Part shown: positions 23,401 through 36,989 of the stretch, one piece after another
Numbering within the stretch: position 1 is the first letter of the stretch
Layout of the letters: each line of letters starts with the position of its first letter
Assembly: GCA_024362935.1 (NCBI GenBank)
Contig: JANCRA010000124.1
Span: 806,001 to 870,000 of the forward strand
Direction of reading: 5' to 3'
Source: Setophaga petechia
Lineage: Eukaryota; Chordata; Aves; Passeriformes; Parulidae
DNA length: 64,000 bases
Program-made: the position numbers and the translations under genes
Notes under the pieces: model-generated
Told to the model about the DNA's origin: nothing
Databases searched by the model: none
The model's input: the letters and a program-made list of their open reading frames with translations, nothing else

Positions 23401-26019
23401 AGAATATGTTTCACTAACAAGAAGCACTATTCTTAGTTCCAGCTGGGTCTAATCTATGACATCCCGATGTTCAGATTGAAAACATACTTTCAAGTATGCT
23501 TAAACACAGGCCTTAGCACCACAAATTGCCTGAGCCAAGTCAAAGCAAAGGTGGTGGAGAAATTGACAATCATCTAAATAAACAGTGGCAAACTTCTGCA
23601 AAAGTGCAATCAAGTGTTAATTTCAATTCTTTTGCACTGTCCTGATTCAGCCAACACTGCAATGACAGTGGGGAGAAGCTGTCGTTAAAAGTTAAGTCAG
23701 AATTTCCGTCTTAGAAGGCTGATCCCGCCCAGTACTGAGCACCTCCTGAATTGATTTCTTCTCTTACTGATACTCAGCTGGTTTCAATAGACAAAACACT
23801 GTCTTGCTGGTTCATTCTGGGAACACCAACTGATCTCAAATCTGTTTTGAATACTAATACAAAAACTCAATTCTGATGTCATATGCCACCTATGCAAATT
23901 CTCCAAATGCTTTGGATATTAGTATGAAAGAGTTTTAAGGCTTAGATAAGTGAAAATGAGATATGAGTGGGCAATCTCATGTTAGCAAGATAGATCAGTG
24001 TTAGGCCACAAAGAATGCTTTAGAGAAAACAAAAAATGAGAAAATGAGTAAATCAATGGCCTGCCTTCTGGTCTAGGTTGTGCCAAATCTGAATCCACAG
24101 TATTGCATTGCCATCAGTACATTATACTGTTAATATGCACAATGAAGGATGCTCTGAGCAAAATAAAGGGAGATCTTATCCAAGATAAAAGGACTTCAAA
24201 AGCCATGGATAGCTTTGCTAAGAAAAATACAATATCCAACCAACCAGTGAAGAGTGAGGTAGGAGATAATAGCAAGTCCACATTCAGAGAGGAAGTGCTC
24301 ATGATACAAGTAAGTGTGGGCTTGGAATATAGATAGGGAGCTGAATCCTACTGAGTCCAAATAGAGAATTATCTTCACTCAAAGCAGAAGGAGTTCTGTT
24401 GCCTGGGACACCTGTGCCAAGATGAAGCAGAACTCCCAAAGAACATCACTGAAGAGACAGTTGGACAAAAGCTCCTGTGAGTGGGTGTATGTCTTCTCTT
24501 GCATGTCATTTGTGTGTTGAACTTACCCTGCTGTGACATTTCTGCCTGTGGTCTGTGTAGATCTGGATGCTTAATAAAGTTCCAATCTCTGCCTTTGGAT
24601 GCCAGCTGAAAATCCAGGAAGAAATCAGTTGGCTTAATATTGGCATGCCTCTTGCTTTGTGTATCTGTGCTATTTGCAAGCACTCAGGTCTACTTGGTCT
24701 CCCCTCTATGTATGTGGCAAAGAAAATTAGGCTTTGAGCACTTATTTCTAACACACCCACTGCTTCCCAGCTGCATTTCTCTATTCCCCCAAAGCATATC
24801 CTGCAGAGAAGCATGTGAGACTGATCTGTTCTTCAGCAGTTCCTGCAAGGTCTAGGGGTGTTCTCTTCAACTCAAAGTTGAGACAGCATTCAGGCCATAC
24901 AAATCAGTAAATTTAGGACAATTCTGCTGGAAAAGGAGAAGCAGACCTGGAAAACTTACAGTAAAATTCCACTAGCTAATACCTTATTAGGCTTTCCATG
25001 GTTCTAATCCATGTAATTTATGCACAGAGAAGCTACTTCATTTGCTTTAGTGCTCACTATTTATGTACCTGTCTTGAAGTGAATGATGTTTAGAGGAAGT
25101 TTTAAAGTGGTCTATGAAACATACACATAGAAAGGAGACAGGTTTCCTGCCGAAAGCTTTGGTAATTTTTCTAGGAGACAGCATTTGTTTTTAAGACATG
25201 TTAGTGTAAAACCAGACGTGTCTTACTTAACAACCCAAAATGATGAAGTCTCTGTAAGATGAGCAATATCAGTCAAGCTTGGAGGCCACACTTCGGAACC
25301 TGGAATGTTTGAAAACTAGGCAACAGCCGCAGTTTACCACCCTATATCCTGATAAGCTATTTATCAGCCAAGATGCAATTTTCTAAGAGCCTCAAAATGA
25401 TACCTGCTAACACTGATTATGATGTTATGATACAGGAGCAACATCAATGCTCTGCACCAGAAGGCAGTACTCCAAATCCTTCACAGCAAATGGACTGAAA
25501 AAAGGTGGCAAAAAAAAAAAAAAAAAAAAGAAAACAGAAAAAAGTAATGGAGAGACACAAACTGAAGTGTGGCAACTTTTATCAGTGAAGCCCTCTGCCC
25601 ATCACTGTCTCATTCTTGTGAAACCAGACACATTCTGAGTCCAAGAAAGTGCTATGATTCTTTGTTAGAATGTTTACTTGGTTTTAGTAACGCAATACAT
25701 ACAACTTGTATCTTTGCTCTATTACACCTGCAGTTCTGCCTACAATAAATACATTTCTTTAGACTGTTTAGAAAGACCATTAAAATCACTTATATTTGGT
25801 CCTTTCTTTACATAATTAAACATTATCCTATGCTTTTCTTGCCAATTACCATCTCTGTCTGTAGTCCTATGGATAAATTACTTGCAGCACATTTCAGACT
25901 ATAAAACGTACACTGAACTTTGCAAAAAATACACTATACACTAGCAGAGTTTTATAGACTTTATATACAAATTCTCCATGAGAGACCGTTAGGTACCAAG
26001 CCTATGTTGACAGAGCAAG

Positions 26020-26830
26020 TAAATATGATGGAAAGGTCTCTTCCAGCCCAAACCATCAATGACATATTGCCCAATCCTCCCACCATGGGCAGGGACACCT
26101 TCCACTAGTCTTGGCCGAACTCTGTCTATCTGATTCTGAATACTTCCAAAGACACCCACAACTTCTCTGAGCAACTTATTTCATTGTCTCAGCAGCCCCA
26201 TCACAAAAACTATTTTTTACATCCAATCTAAAGATACCCACTTGAAACTGCTGCACTTCGTCCTGTCACTACAGGCTGCAGTGAAATGTCTCTCTCCCTC
26301 TTCCTCATAAGCCCCCTCTATGTTCTGAAAGGCCACTCTAAGATGTCCCTAGAGCCTTTTCCTCTCCAGTCTGAAAAATCCCAATTCTCCCAGCCTGTCC
26401 TCTTTGGAGAGGTGCTTCATCCCTCTGGTCATCTTTGTGGTGCTCTGCTGGACTTGCTCCTTGCTCCAACACATCTTTCTTACAAAGTACCCCAAAACTG
26501 GATGCAATACTCCAGGTAGGGTCTCATGAGAGCAAAGGGGAAAATAACCTCCCTCAATCTGCTTTTGATGCAGCCCAGGATGCAGCTGGACTTCTGAACT
26601 GTGAGTGCGCATTGCTGGCCCATGTTCAATTTTTCATCCACTCGCACACCAAAGTCCATCTCCACTAGGCTGATCTCAACCACCTTCACCTCAACTCAAA
26701 TGCAGCACCTTCTGCTTGGCCTTGTTGAACTTGGGCCCCCCTCCTTGAGCTGTCAAGGTCCCTCTGGATGACATTCCTTCCTTCACTCACCACCTAGCTT
26801 GGTCCTTTTTGCTTCCACAAACTCAATCTC
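26020..26830 (-). mobile_element. CR1 LINE, 3' portion, antisense
   Basis: Read on the - strand, this contains the CR1 terminal region (ctagtggaaggtgtccctgc) and the preceding stretch that in sense encodes the reverse transcriptase C-terminal end and 3' untranslated part. About 800 bases, diverged and with broken frames. The ORFs at 26286-26668 lie inside it and are not host genes. Confidence 0.8.
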
Positions 26831-27789
26831 ACTCCCTTACTTAATTGATGAAAATACTACACAGTGCTGGTCCCAGACCTCTGAGGGAAATCATCTGTTC
26901 CTGGTTTCCACTTGGACACTGAGCTACTGACTGTAACTCTTTGAATGCAGCTATTCTTATCTATGTTCTCACCTGGCCTCACATATGAAGAATATGTAAC
27001 AGAAATGTGTAACAGAACCCACTACTTTTGGACTTGGTCTGTGCCACTCTCCTGTGACACCAAGTACCCAGTATATAAACAAAAAAATAGCATAACAATC
27101 ACCATTATATGTCACTACCAAGTGCAAAAAGAGAAATCCAAGGGGATTGAAAATGAACACCCAAAAAAACACATTCTCTTTAGAACACATAGATCTGATC
27201 CACTTGACCAGAAGTGCCAATGGAAGGAAGATAAAAATGGAAACCATTCTTAAGGCCACATATATGATTTGGCTTAGTGGAAGGTAATGAAATGTATGTT
27301 CCAGCTCTGGCTCCTGCAATCCAAATTTTTGAAAAAACACTATGAATATAGAAAACTGGTTACACTATTTCCCCCAGTACCTGAAAAGCACCTCTACTGG
27401 TTTTGCTAGAAAGGATACATCCAGATCTAAAGGATTTCACAGCAGGAGACTGGGTGTCTAACAGAAAAAGACAAAGAAGCTAAAATGCTTGTGTACCTGC
27501 TTTCTTCTATTTTCCTTTGGATTAGTATTTTTTTTTACAGTACTATGAGGATCCTAACCATTCATGTTTCTGATCTTTTCCATGCACTCTGATCCACTTC
27601 CGCCACAGCAATCCCTATTCAGGGACTTAGAACCTAAAGTTCTGAGCAGCAGAGTATTTTAAAGTGTCTTTCTGAAAGTGTTGTTTACAAGGTATCATCA
27701 CCAACCTGTTTAATGAATGGCAAAAATAATTGTGAACCGCCCCCCGCCCCGATTTCCACACATCTTGGAGAAGTATATATTTCATTTGT

Positions 27790-27826
27790 TTTATTTACTA
27801 GACAAGAAGTAGCAGGTTATTTTATT
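27790..27826 (-). terminator. MTAP: Candidate MTAP poly(A) signals
   Basis: Two AATAAA hexamers on the - strand (27821-27826 and 27790-27795) lie about 830-860 bases past the MTAP stop codon. They would give a 3' untranslated region of ordinary size. Other variants may lie closer. Confidence 0.45.
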
Positions 27827-28651
27827 AAAATAAAACTGTATTAAAAATTGAAATGCATACATTCAAACCACTCGAGCACATTCAGCACTTAATACAGGAA
27901 CTAAAATTGGAGCTGTTCAATAAAGCAGAAAATGGGTGTGTTTGGGACACTGTCAGCAAAGTACTTTTTCTGGACAGTTTTGTAAGTCATGTAAGTACAT
28001 CTTCAGGCACAAATTTGGTTTAGGCATTACTTCGGTCTCCAACACTAACTCGTTACACACCTGCTGCTGGGACAGAACCACCATAATTGTTAAACCAGGT
28101 CTTCTAGCACATAAAATAAATACGCTGCTTAAAAAAATCACTGGAATAAAAAATATGGATAATGTATAAAAATAGTATAATTTTAATTTGAAATTGTTCA
28201 GTTTTTCTGTTATGTTTCTGAAGTGAATTGTAATCACGTGCCTTGTTGAAGGAAAAGATGGAGGTAGAAACAGCAACACAAATAGCCTGTGAATCTGCTT
28301 TCGTAGACCTTATTTTATGAAACTGCAACAACAATGTAACTTAGACTTTGCTTTCTATCACCAGTTAAAAGGTACCACTGAATAGAGGATACTGACTTTT
28401 TTCTCTGTCAGATACAGTTTGTCAGTAGGGCTATTTATAGCTGAAAATGTACTCAAAATCTAATTTTAACCACCTTATACGTGATCAAACCGACAAAGAT
28501 TTTAACAGCAGCCTTACACATGATCATTGGTCAATGTTAAGTCCATTCTTTTAAGCTTGTAGCATTTTTTGAAGATATTATGACCTCTGAAAGCTCGAAA
28601 GTGATCCACTCTTCCTTGAAAGCACTGAAACTTCAAGGTTCATCCAGGTTG

Positions 28652-28690
28652 TTACTGCTTTGGCAGGATAACCGAACACTGCACCGTTGT
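28652..28690 (-). CDS. MTAP: MTAP exon 8 (last)
   Basis: On the - strand the acceptor tatttcag at 28691 is followed by TTVQCSVILPKQ and a TAA stop (28652-28654). This matches the short C-terminal exon of vertebrate MTAP, which ends in a similar SVLLP motif. It joins exon 7 in phase 0. The human substrate-pocket leucine near the C-terminus (Leu279) aligns with isoleucine 282 here, a mild change. The exon is too short to be found as an ORF and was recognised by alignment to the expected tail. Confidence 0.85.
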   Translation of the reverse strand, partial: TTVQCSVILPKQ

Positions 28691-28699
28691 CTGAAATAC

Positions 28700-31600
28700 A
28701 AAGTCACAGGAGATAAGTGCTTCTTTTGCCAATGCAGAGAGAATTACTTTTCATTGTAAAGGTAGATTATGCAGCTTCCATTTGGGTACAAACATGTGTA
28801 AATCCTTTCATGTGCATAGCATCTCCAACTTTTTCCAACATCACAGAAGTCAGTATTATTACAAGGAGGGCATACACACACAATGAGTTTTCATTACAAG
28901 TTTTGCAAAGCTATGTGATAGGATTATTGGTATGGAGAAGAACAACCATATTGCAAAACCACTAATTTATGAACTTTGGGCTTACAGACTGCAAATGAAA
29001 AATTGTGCAGCATGCTTTCTGTGACTTTTTACATGACTTTTACCAATTCTGAAGTACAGCTATCACGAACAGAAACCAGCCAGATGGCACTGACTGTAAG
29101 TGAATTAAATATTCAAGTTATGTAGGGACAGGCAACTTTGACATTAGCCACATTCAAGGGTAGGGTCTAAGAAACATTTTAATTTCAGCTTTTGTGAGAA
29201 GTTCTTGGCCTGCAAGTACCCCTGCATGTAGACCAATGCAACTACAGTTGAAGTGAAGCCTTGATGAATTTTTCCTCCTCCACTTTATTCACCTGTGCCA
29301 ATATACTGTGATCACAACATGTATATTCACTGACCAGTATCACAGATGAGATATTTTTTGAGGAAGAAAATTACTCAAAGATATTTACAAGATTAGAGTT
29401 CTAAATACAGAACTTAGGAATGTAAGTTTCAGTTTGGAATAGACAAGAAAAAATTACTGAAGAAAATACTAAGCTTTATGCCCTTCAACTTGTTACCTGT
29501 CAAATCACATAAATGCCCAAGTGACTCCCTGATGAAGTGTACTGAAATACATCTGCAGTTAGCTTACCCAATCTAAACTATCCTAGAGTATTCACTTACC
29601 ACAACTCTCAAAATAGAGCATTATTCCTTGTATCAGAGATCTGACAAATCATTTCTCATATGCTAGTACAGAAGTTCAAGAAAAAGGCAGGTAGAACAAG
29701 CAGGTTTCCCCAGAGAGTAATGAAATTTACCTAAGGAGCGCTCACAAAAGCTCTGACACCTTACCACAAGCTGATCTTCTTACAGACACACTGTAAAAAA
29801 AATCAGTTCTGACAGGAAATTCCTTTTATGATTATAGTACAGATTCTCTCCTGACACTCATGGAGTTAACCCTTTTTGTAATGTAATAAAGGTACAGAGT
29901 TCAATTCCCAGTTATGATGAGCTAAAATTCTTTTCAATGGGACAGTTTTTTTTAACTCATACTTTTCTTAGCAAAGATTAAAAAAAGAAGTCTCGAAGCA
30001 TATGAAATTGTTTGCTGCCACCCATTCACTTACTTTATGGACAATGAGCCCATGTTTTACTTTTTAAGTTTTTTGTTATTAATGCTTTGGCTGCAGTCCT
30101 TGCTGCCTTTGACATCTCTTCCAATTGTCAACTACAGACAAGCTCCCATTGTCCTGAAAGCATCCCTAACATACCTTCACTTCCATCTGGGTTCTCTCTT
30201 TGCAGCTTGTTTCTGCTGCCAATCCTTGATTGCTGCATTTTTGCACTAGAGCTGTTTCCTGTTCAGTCAAAATCTTTCTGTGGATCAGAACGCTGCCCTT
30301 AAAGACTTGCCAACATTCTGGAGCTCCTTGACTCTTCAGAAAACAAGTATGCTCACCTGAACTCCAGCCCCGCTTGCCTGAACCTGTACTGTTAATTGTG
30401 TTAATTGCGTTACTTGCTCCTCATAGGATGTCGAATGCCACAATTTCATGAAGATTACAGCAACAACTGTCAGTAATTATCACCTCACTAACGACTCTTC
30501 TCAGTTAACAGCATATCCAGCTGTATATCACCCATGACTGGTCAGCCTCTCCAGAAATTTCCTTGACACCAACCAGAAATCACTTGGACCACTGTCATCA
30601 AAAGCATAATCTGTGTTTCCTGACACTTGACATAAACAGCAGGTGGTCATAACCTGTTCTGAAAGAGTGAGGGCTTTAAATTGACACTGGAAACATATCT
30701 CTTTACAGCAAGAAAGCCATGAAACACTGGCCTAAATTCATCTTAGACTTTCAAAGTACACTTACACTCACTGACATATCAAAGATTAAATGATACAGTA
30801 AAGAGAAGTGATGGCAAGCAGCCTATCCTTTATCCCAGAAACAGCCCTTGGACATTTTGTTTCAACACCAAAGTCTCTCCTTGAAATTACAGTGAGATTC
30901 AGAGGTGACACCACTGGCGTGTGTGTTGATCTGGGATTAAGGCTTCCACACAGGAGACAGAGAAATAAAGGCGGGCAGAGACTGACAGCACATTTCCTCC
31001 TGCCAGGTGAAGTTCCTCCTGTCAAAGTAGACAGATTACAGATCTTGGAGAAGAAAAGCTGTGTCTATGTAGAGCTTTACTGTTTCACAAGCTGTCCCAG
31101 CACTAAACCAGACATTTGTCCATTTCATATGCACAACTATGGTTTGGCTATATTCTGTCACTGAAAGGAGTGTACCAGCTGCAGTCTTACTCAGCTGGCT
31201 CCTTGTCTGTGTTCTTTAACACATTTCCACAGTGCTGCAAGAACTGCTGCCTTCAAGGTCTAGGAAAAGAGCTCCAAAACAGTTAAAATAGTCCATCATC
31301 TGGCCTTCAAAACTCACACTATAAAATATACTGAAGTACAATACAAGACAATAGATTTTAAATACTCTTTATGGTTCAATTACATACTTGTACAGAGGCA
31401 CATACATGTATCTTTCTCTTTGATTCCCTGCAAAATTGCCTCTCTCATTTGTTAATACCAATCCTTCCTCTGCTTTATCACCACTGAATTCCCCAAACAG
31501 GAACATTTGTAGCCTTTCCTGATGTTCCTATGTAAAATTAAAGAAAACCTCCAAAGCCTTTGGAGCTTCAGAATTTCTCACTATTCCAGAGTTCTTGTTC

Positions 31601-34200
31601 TTTCAAGTCATTAATCCTCGTGGCTCCTACTTTCTTGATATAAAATTTCAAACCCCACTGCCTCTTTCCAGCTCTTCCAGAGCCTTCAGATCAACTCTCA
31701 GTACACTACTACTCAAACCTGTCAGCAAAGAACATAAACACCTAATAATTGTAAGTGAAACTATTTCATTATTCATCATTGATATGAGGCAGTAGATATT
31801 TAAGAGAAAAAAAGTTAAGAAGCAACACTAGGACCAAGTGACCCTTCCTCTGGTGCATCACATTTTTTTCTTCCAGTACTTAGGGGACTGAGCTGGAAGA
31901 AGTACTTGACAATGAACTGAAAGAACAGCGGGTGTTCATTAAAGGGGAATATTGCAAATGTAGTGCCAGATCTCTTTCACTCCCGATGAAGATTCAAGAC
32001 AATCACAAAAAGGAGCACAGGAGGACACTGCTCACTGAAGTATGCCTGCCAGAAACCAAGGCAGATTCATCAGTACTTAAGCAGCATAATATACTTGGAA
32101 AACATTTCCTTTTATGCCAGTATGAAAAAAAACTGCCTGAGGAATATCTAGCACATTTTATATTATTTGTTCAAACTCTCGAGTTTGTTGTATAGCTAGG
32201 CATCTGTATTAAAAAATGCAGTCCTATTCTCTGAAAATGTTTTCAGTGGATTACAGGGAAGAAGCAATAGTGATTTTGGTGCCTCCCTTATCCATCCAAT
32301 GATACAACTTCTTAACGAATGCAAAAGGGAAAGGAAAATGTCAGTTACCTCTCTCATATGTACAGAGGGAACATTAAAATAACTGTTTCAGATAACCGGA
32401 TGAGGAAGATTCATAAAGATAATTCAGGCACTCCTAAAGAAAAGTAGGTTTTTCAGTAAAGAATTGGTAAAAGAGCAATTTCAAGAATTTGGGTTAGAAT
32501 TCTCCAAACTTGACCTGGTCATTTATGCTTAAGAAGTGGCTGAGGTGCATTTTACTGAATATGCCTTCCCTTCATGACATTAACTAAAGTAGAGATGAGA
32601 ATCACTGAAATTAAAGAAAGAAATATTGGATTTGCGTGGCCTGGTTTTGGTAGCAAGGGTCTACAGGGTAGCATGGCAAAAGAGACCCCTCCCTAAGCAA
32701 ACTGAAGATTTTTAGAGGTGACAAACTCTAAAACTAAAACCCCATGTTTTGTCTCTCTTTGCTGTTGCTGGGAAGGGAAGAGGGCTGGGGGAGGGGAGGA
32801 AAGGTGTTCTAAAGGTTTTAGTTCGCATTAACCTCTTTTAATTCTGTTAGTAAATTTGTCTTTATACCTTTTAAAGATTTGACTCTGTTTTGCCCTTACA
32901 GTGTTTATTCCTAATCCTTATCTCACCCCATGAGCCTTTTAATTTCTTTTTCTTTCCCCTTCCTCTGCTCAACTATAGCAGAGAAGCATGAGTGAATGAT
33001 TTTTCATGTGTGCACTGGCATTTGGCCAGTGACAAAATTGCAACATTTTTGGTGGAGAATGCAGGCAAACATGAGGACTTTGAGATAAGGATATTAATTG
33101 GGAGAAATAACAGACAAAACAAGTATTAAATCACAAAATTAAGTAGAATGATAGTAGGAAATTTGTATTGTTATTGTAGTGAAAATCTAGGGGTAGATTT
33201 TTTGTGTAATTTGTCTTTTTGGTTCTGTGTAATGACTGTACCTTAGATTAAGTGTAGTGATTTTTTTCTTCTGTTTAGTTTAGTAGTTTTTTGTTGTTCT
33301 AGCTAAGTGTTATATGTTGAGTGTAATTTTGATAATAATTCTTAAATATTCATAGAAGCCAGGGGTGGAATTATCCTGGTCTGATTTTGTTAGTAATATA
33401 TTCAATTAATATGTCTAAGCTGAGCCTGTTTTGTTCATGACAGTATTTGATGAACAATCCCTCCTGATCCTTATCTCAACCCAGCCAAAAAAAAGCTCAC
33501 TGAGAAGCTGGATAGACACTCCAACTGTTTTAACATTGTTTCCCCCCTCTTTGTTATATCCACAAATGAATCTTGAGTATGCCTGTGAAATACAGGCATA
33601 GTATGTAAGTATACAAGGAAACTTTGTCTAAGAAAAAATCTCCTTAAGAACTCCCTTGTCAATATATTTTGAAATGTTTTTCTTTTCCAATTTTTTTTCA
33701 TGTACCTTGGATTTAAAACCTACAAAGAACACAATTCTAGTAATTCCAAATTGGTTATTACCCATACGTTTTAAGACTCTTCCTGTTCTACACATTAAGG
33801 TGAGCATAATATTTTTGGTTTGGTTCAGTCTCTTCGAGTTGATTCTTCTTTGTGCTAAGATCCAAGATCAGGGTTTCATTTGGATACTCACATATATTTG
33901 CATCTTACTGTGTATCTCATTTATTTGTATCTTATGAACATCTTATGGTTGATGTCTCATTTCATCAACCATATATAGCTATCTGTTTTTTTTTAACCTT
34001 TTCCAAAACTTCTTGTAAAACGGAAGCTAGATCTTGGCAACAAAACTTGCAAGAATCATGTAGAATCTGTCTGCCCTTCTTGAATGATTTTGGTTTCTTG
34101 AAGCATTTACTCTGGAACATTTTGATTTAAGCAAAAACACCCTGTAACATACACCTGTGCATGCACATACACTGCCCCTGGTACTCATCAGCCTCGATCG
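28700..34200. other. MTAP intron 7
   Basis: 5.5 kb without recognised genes; it contains one possible LTR remnant near 32.6-33.0 kb. ORFs of 60-120 codons in this stretch show no family motifs. Confidence 0.6.
32632..33010 (+). mobile_element. Possible degraded LTR remnant
   Basis: Begins with ggcctggttttggtagcaag and a purine-rich stretch, and includes ctgttagtaaatttgtcttt, patterns I associate with avian endogenous retrovirus LTRs. The edges are not clear and no target duplication was found. Confidence 0.35.
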
Positions 34201-34209
34201 TGTACTTAC

Positions 34210-34332
34210 TTTCAGAGTGTGCAGGGTGCTGGTCCATTCCATGGAGCCTATCTGAGGTATGGCAGAAAGGAGTATGCTTGTAGCCTTATTTGCATTCCCT
34301 TTCAGTGTCTTTAAAACTTTATCCACTGAAAC
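34210..34332 (-). CDS. MTAP: MTAP exon 7
   Basis: 41 codons, residues 234-274: [19 protein letters not shown], then [19 protein letters not shown], ending K|gtaagt. The acceptor is ctag at 34333. It forms the C-terminal helical part that closes over the active site. Phase 0 on both sides. Confidence 0.93.
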
Positions 34333-34866
34333 CTAGAAAAACAATACAACTGAGTGGGGTCTCTCTATTTTGATGGCACACATTTTAAACACCCAAATAA
34401 ATTTAACTCAGAAATGTAAAGTGAAACCTTAGAATATCAGTCTTTTTAGACAGTGCAAATGTTTTTTCCTCTGTATGTTTATGGTTTATACTTGTGTATT
34501 GAGAACAAATAGGAGAACTAAAGCATATACATTGTTTTGTACAGAGGTGCAAAAGTAAAACCACCAGAACAATCACAGTCACAAAGAAGACAAGTCACAC
34601 AGAATTCATGAGCTTCATACTTACAGACCCCCTGATTCAGACAATAGGAAACAAAAGGTTTGCTAGTAGTGAGGCGGGTTCATGAAAATGAATGTAATAG
34701 CAACAACTGACTCTATTTTTACTTTCACAATAATTCATCAAGAATAATTCAGGGATTCTAACACAATTAAGAACAGATTTAGTACAGTATGTCATCTCTG
34801 ATCAAAACCTACACATTCTCATTCAAATTCCTCAGGGCAACACCAGAGGAAAAAAGTTTCACTCAC

Positions 34867-35106
34867 AGCTTCTTCATGCTCCTTCCAGCAGTCATAATCT
34901 GTTGCCATGGCAATACTAGCATAACTCATTCCAGCTTCCTTTGCAAGAATCACTTCAGGCACTGTGGTCATGTTGATAACATCAGCTCCCCAACTGCGAA
35001 ACACACAGCTTTCAGCTCGAGAGCTGAAACGTGGGCCTTCAATTGTGATCATTGTCCCCTTGGAGTGACACTGGAGGCCCAGCTTCTTGGCAGTCTCAAT
35101 AAGAAC
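34867..35106 (-). CDS. MTAP: MTAP exon 6
   Basis: 80 codons, residues 154-233, starting [19 protein letters not shown] and including [26 protein letters not shown] and [13 protein letters not shown]. It carries the phosphate and substrate contacts Met199-Thr200 and the catalytic-pocket Asp223 and Asp225. The acceptor is ttttacag and the donor gtgagt. Phase 0 on both sides. The most strongly conserved exon. Confidence 0.95.
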
Positions 35107-35869
35107 CTGTAAAACATGCCAATGTTGAAGAAAGGAAATAATTCCCTTCATGCACTCCCTTTGCATTACATCACAAACTTGCACAGAAAAGAAGTTAGCT
35201 TTATACAGAGTAGTCATATTTCATATGACTACAGCAGTCCAAAACCAAAGATGAGTTTTGTTTTCCTTGCCCAACAAGAAAAATTAATAGTTCTACCAAC
35301 AGGGATGAACCTGAATTCATCTGATTTTATTAGTATCAGTTGGATTACTGCTTTCAATGCAGACCAAGAAGACTGGGAAACAGAATTTTTTGAACATTTA
35401 GATTGTGCCTACATTGCAGGCAGAACAGCAGGTAAAAGCATTCCACTGAGCACTACGTTATCACATGGTGGAGTTGAGACAGTGAAAGCAATAGTAAGAA
35501 ATTTATATTTTGAAAGTAAGACTTTACAAGCACATATTTCAAAGAGTACCCTGGGAATCTGTACAGAAATTATTACCACGTTTTCCAACTCCAGTGGCTG
35601 AGCTGCATACTGGACGTATAGCATGTAGTCTGTTAGGGGTTAGGTTTCCTTCCTTTTCCCCCTTTTTACTTACAGAATTTTCTCCATAAGTTGCTAGGAA
35701 ACTGTAACGACTGAGTACTTCGGAAAAAACAGGGTACTGAAGAAAAACAAAAGAATTGGCCAGGCTCAGGGGAGTGGGGCAGCTAAAGCAGGGATGGGGC
35801 AGCTGCCAGCTCTCCTGCTCTGAGACTTTGCTCTGTGGCTTCAGAGCAGGATGGTCCGAACTGCTGCTT

Positions 35870-36170
35870 CGGGAAAGCAATTCGCTGCTGCCGCCAGAGC
35901 CCAGCTCGGTCCTGCTTCTTCTGCTGTGGGCTCGACGCTCCCGAGAGTCCCGCTGTGCCCCGGGATCGGTGCCACGGGGTTTGGAGAGCATGACCTCTCC
36001 CCTGTCCCCGCCCGTCCGGGCCGAGCCGCCATCGCCCCAGCGCCCCCTGCAGGCGCGGGGGAGGCACCGCACCCGCCCCCGGGAGCAGCAGCGCCCCTGC
36101 CGGCCGAGCCCGGAACTGCAGCAGAGGGAAAGCGCCTCGGCCGAGCAGGCCGGGACTGGGCCCTGATTGT
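35870..36170. promoter_or_regulatory. CpG-rich island inside MTAP intron 5
   Basis: About 300 bases rich in GC and CpG within AT-rich intron sequence, 0.8 kb from exon 6. It has no matching exon of MTAP and no recognisable protein. It could be an internal promoter, an enhancer, the first exon of a non-coding RNA, or an inserted GC-rich fragment. Confidence 0.45.
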
Positions 36171-36568
36171 GTTAATGCTGTAGTCATTGTTGTTTGTTTG
36201 CTTTATTACGAACACCAGTAATGAACTGCTATTCCTATTCCCATTTCTTTTTGTCTGAGAGCCCCTTATTTTCAAAATTATAATAATTCAGAGGGAAAGG
36301 GTTTACATTCTCCATTCCAAGGCTCCTGCCTTCCCTAGTAGACATCTGTCTTACAAACCAAGACAACTTCCCATCAGCTTTTTTAGTTCTAAGAAGAACA
36401 TCATATATGGCAGAATAATCCTGACTTTCTCTCTTGGAAATCAGCCTGGATAATGCCAGTTGATACAGTTGGAATAAGAGGATACTGGCCTAGATAAATG
36501 GGACTAGGATGCCAATCACTGTCCTGAGTAGGAAAGTGAGAGGAACCATGATGCCATCTATTTAAAAT

Positions 36569-36575
<7 letters not shown>

Positions 36576-36606
<31 letters not shown>
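36576..36606 (+). repeat. Poly(A) run
   Basis: 31 consecutive A in intron 5, with no clear retroposed gene upstream of it. Confidence 0.9.
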
Positions 36607-36608
<2 letters not shown>

Positions 36609-36989
36609 GAAAAGAAAGCAAAAGCACTTCCAAAAATTGTGGTAGGCCAGGAGAGACCTTCATAACACAGCAGCAGTGAAAAACCTAGTCTGACACCACT
36701 AGATGCAACTTACTGTCATAACTTAGGCCCTGTGGAGCAGCTTCCCTGCTAAACATTGTGAGAAGCCTACACTCAAGACAAACAGATGCAACAAGCAGCA
36801 AGAGCTCAAGTGTGTTACAAGACCCTGTAGGGTGCCTTGTACCTGGCATGTGGATCAGTGAATTGTGTGGAGCAGTGATTTTGTAGAGCAGCACAACAAA
36901 ATAAAGCTGGACCACCTGCATCTGCCACTGCAGATGTGTGTAAACAGGTAAGTCTGCACTGTACCAGGGTGGCAACACCTGACACACCT

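Larger units (their letters stand above)
19300..27780. other. Intergenic between INK4/ARF and MTAP 3' ends
   Basis: No gene recognised. A moderately GC-rich patch at 20430-20700 and another at 22230-22340 have no coding signal. TTTG repeats lie near 22890-22960 and CAAC repeats near 22100-22140. CR1 fragments are listed separately. Confidence 0.5.

Noticed and set aside
26286..26668. ORFs of 77-87 codons
   Set aside because: They lie inside an antisense CR1 fragment.
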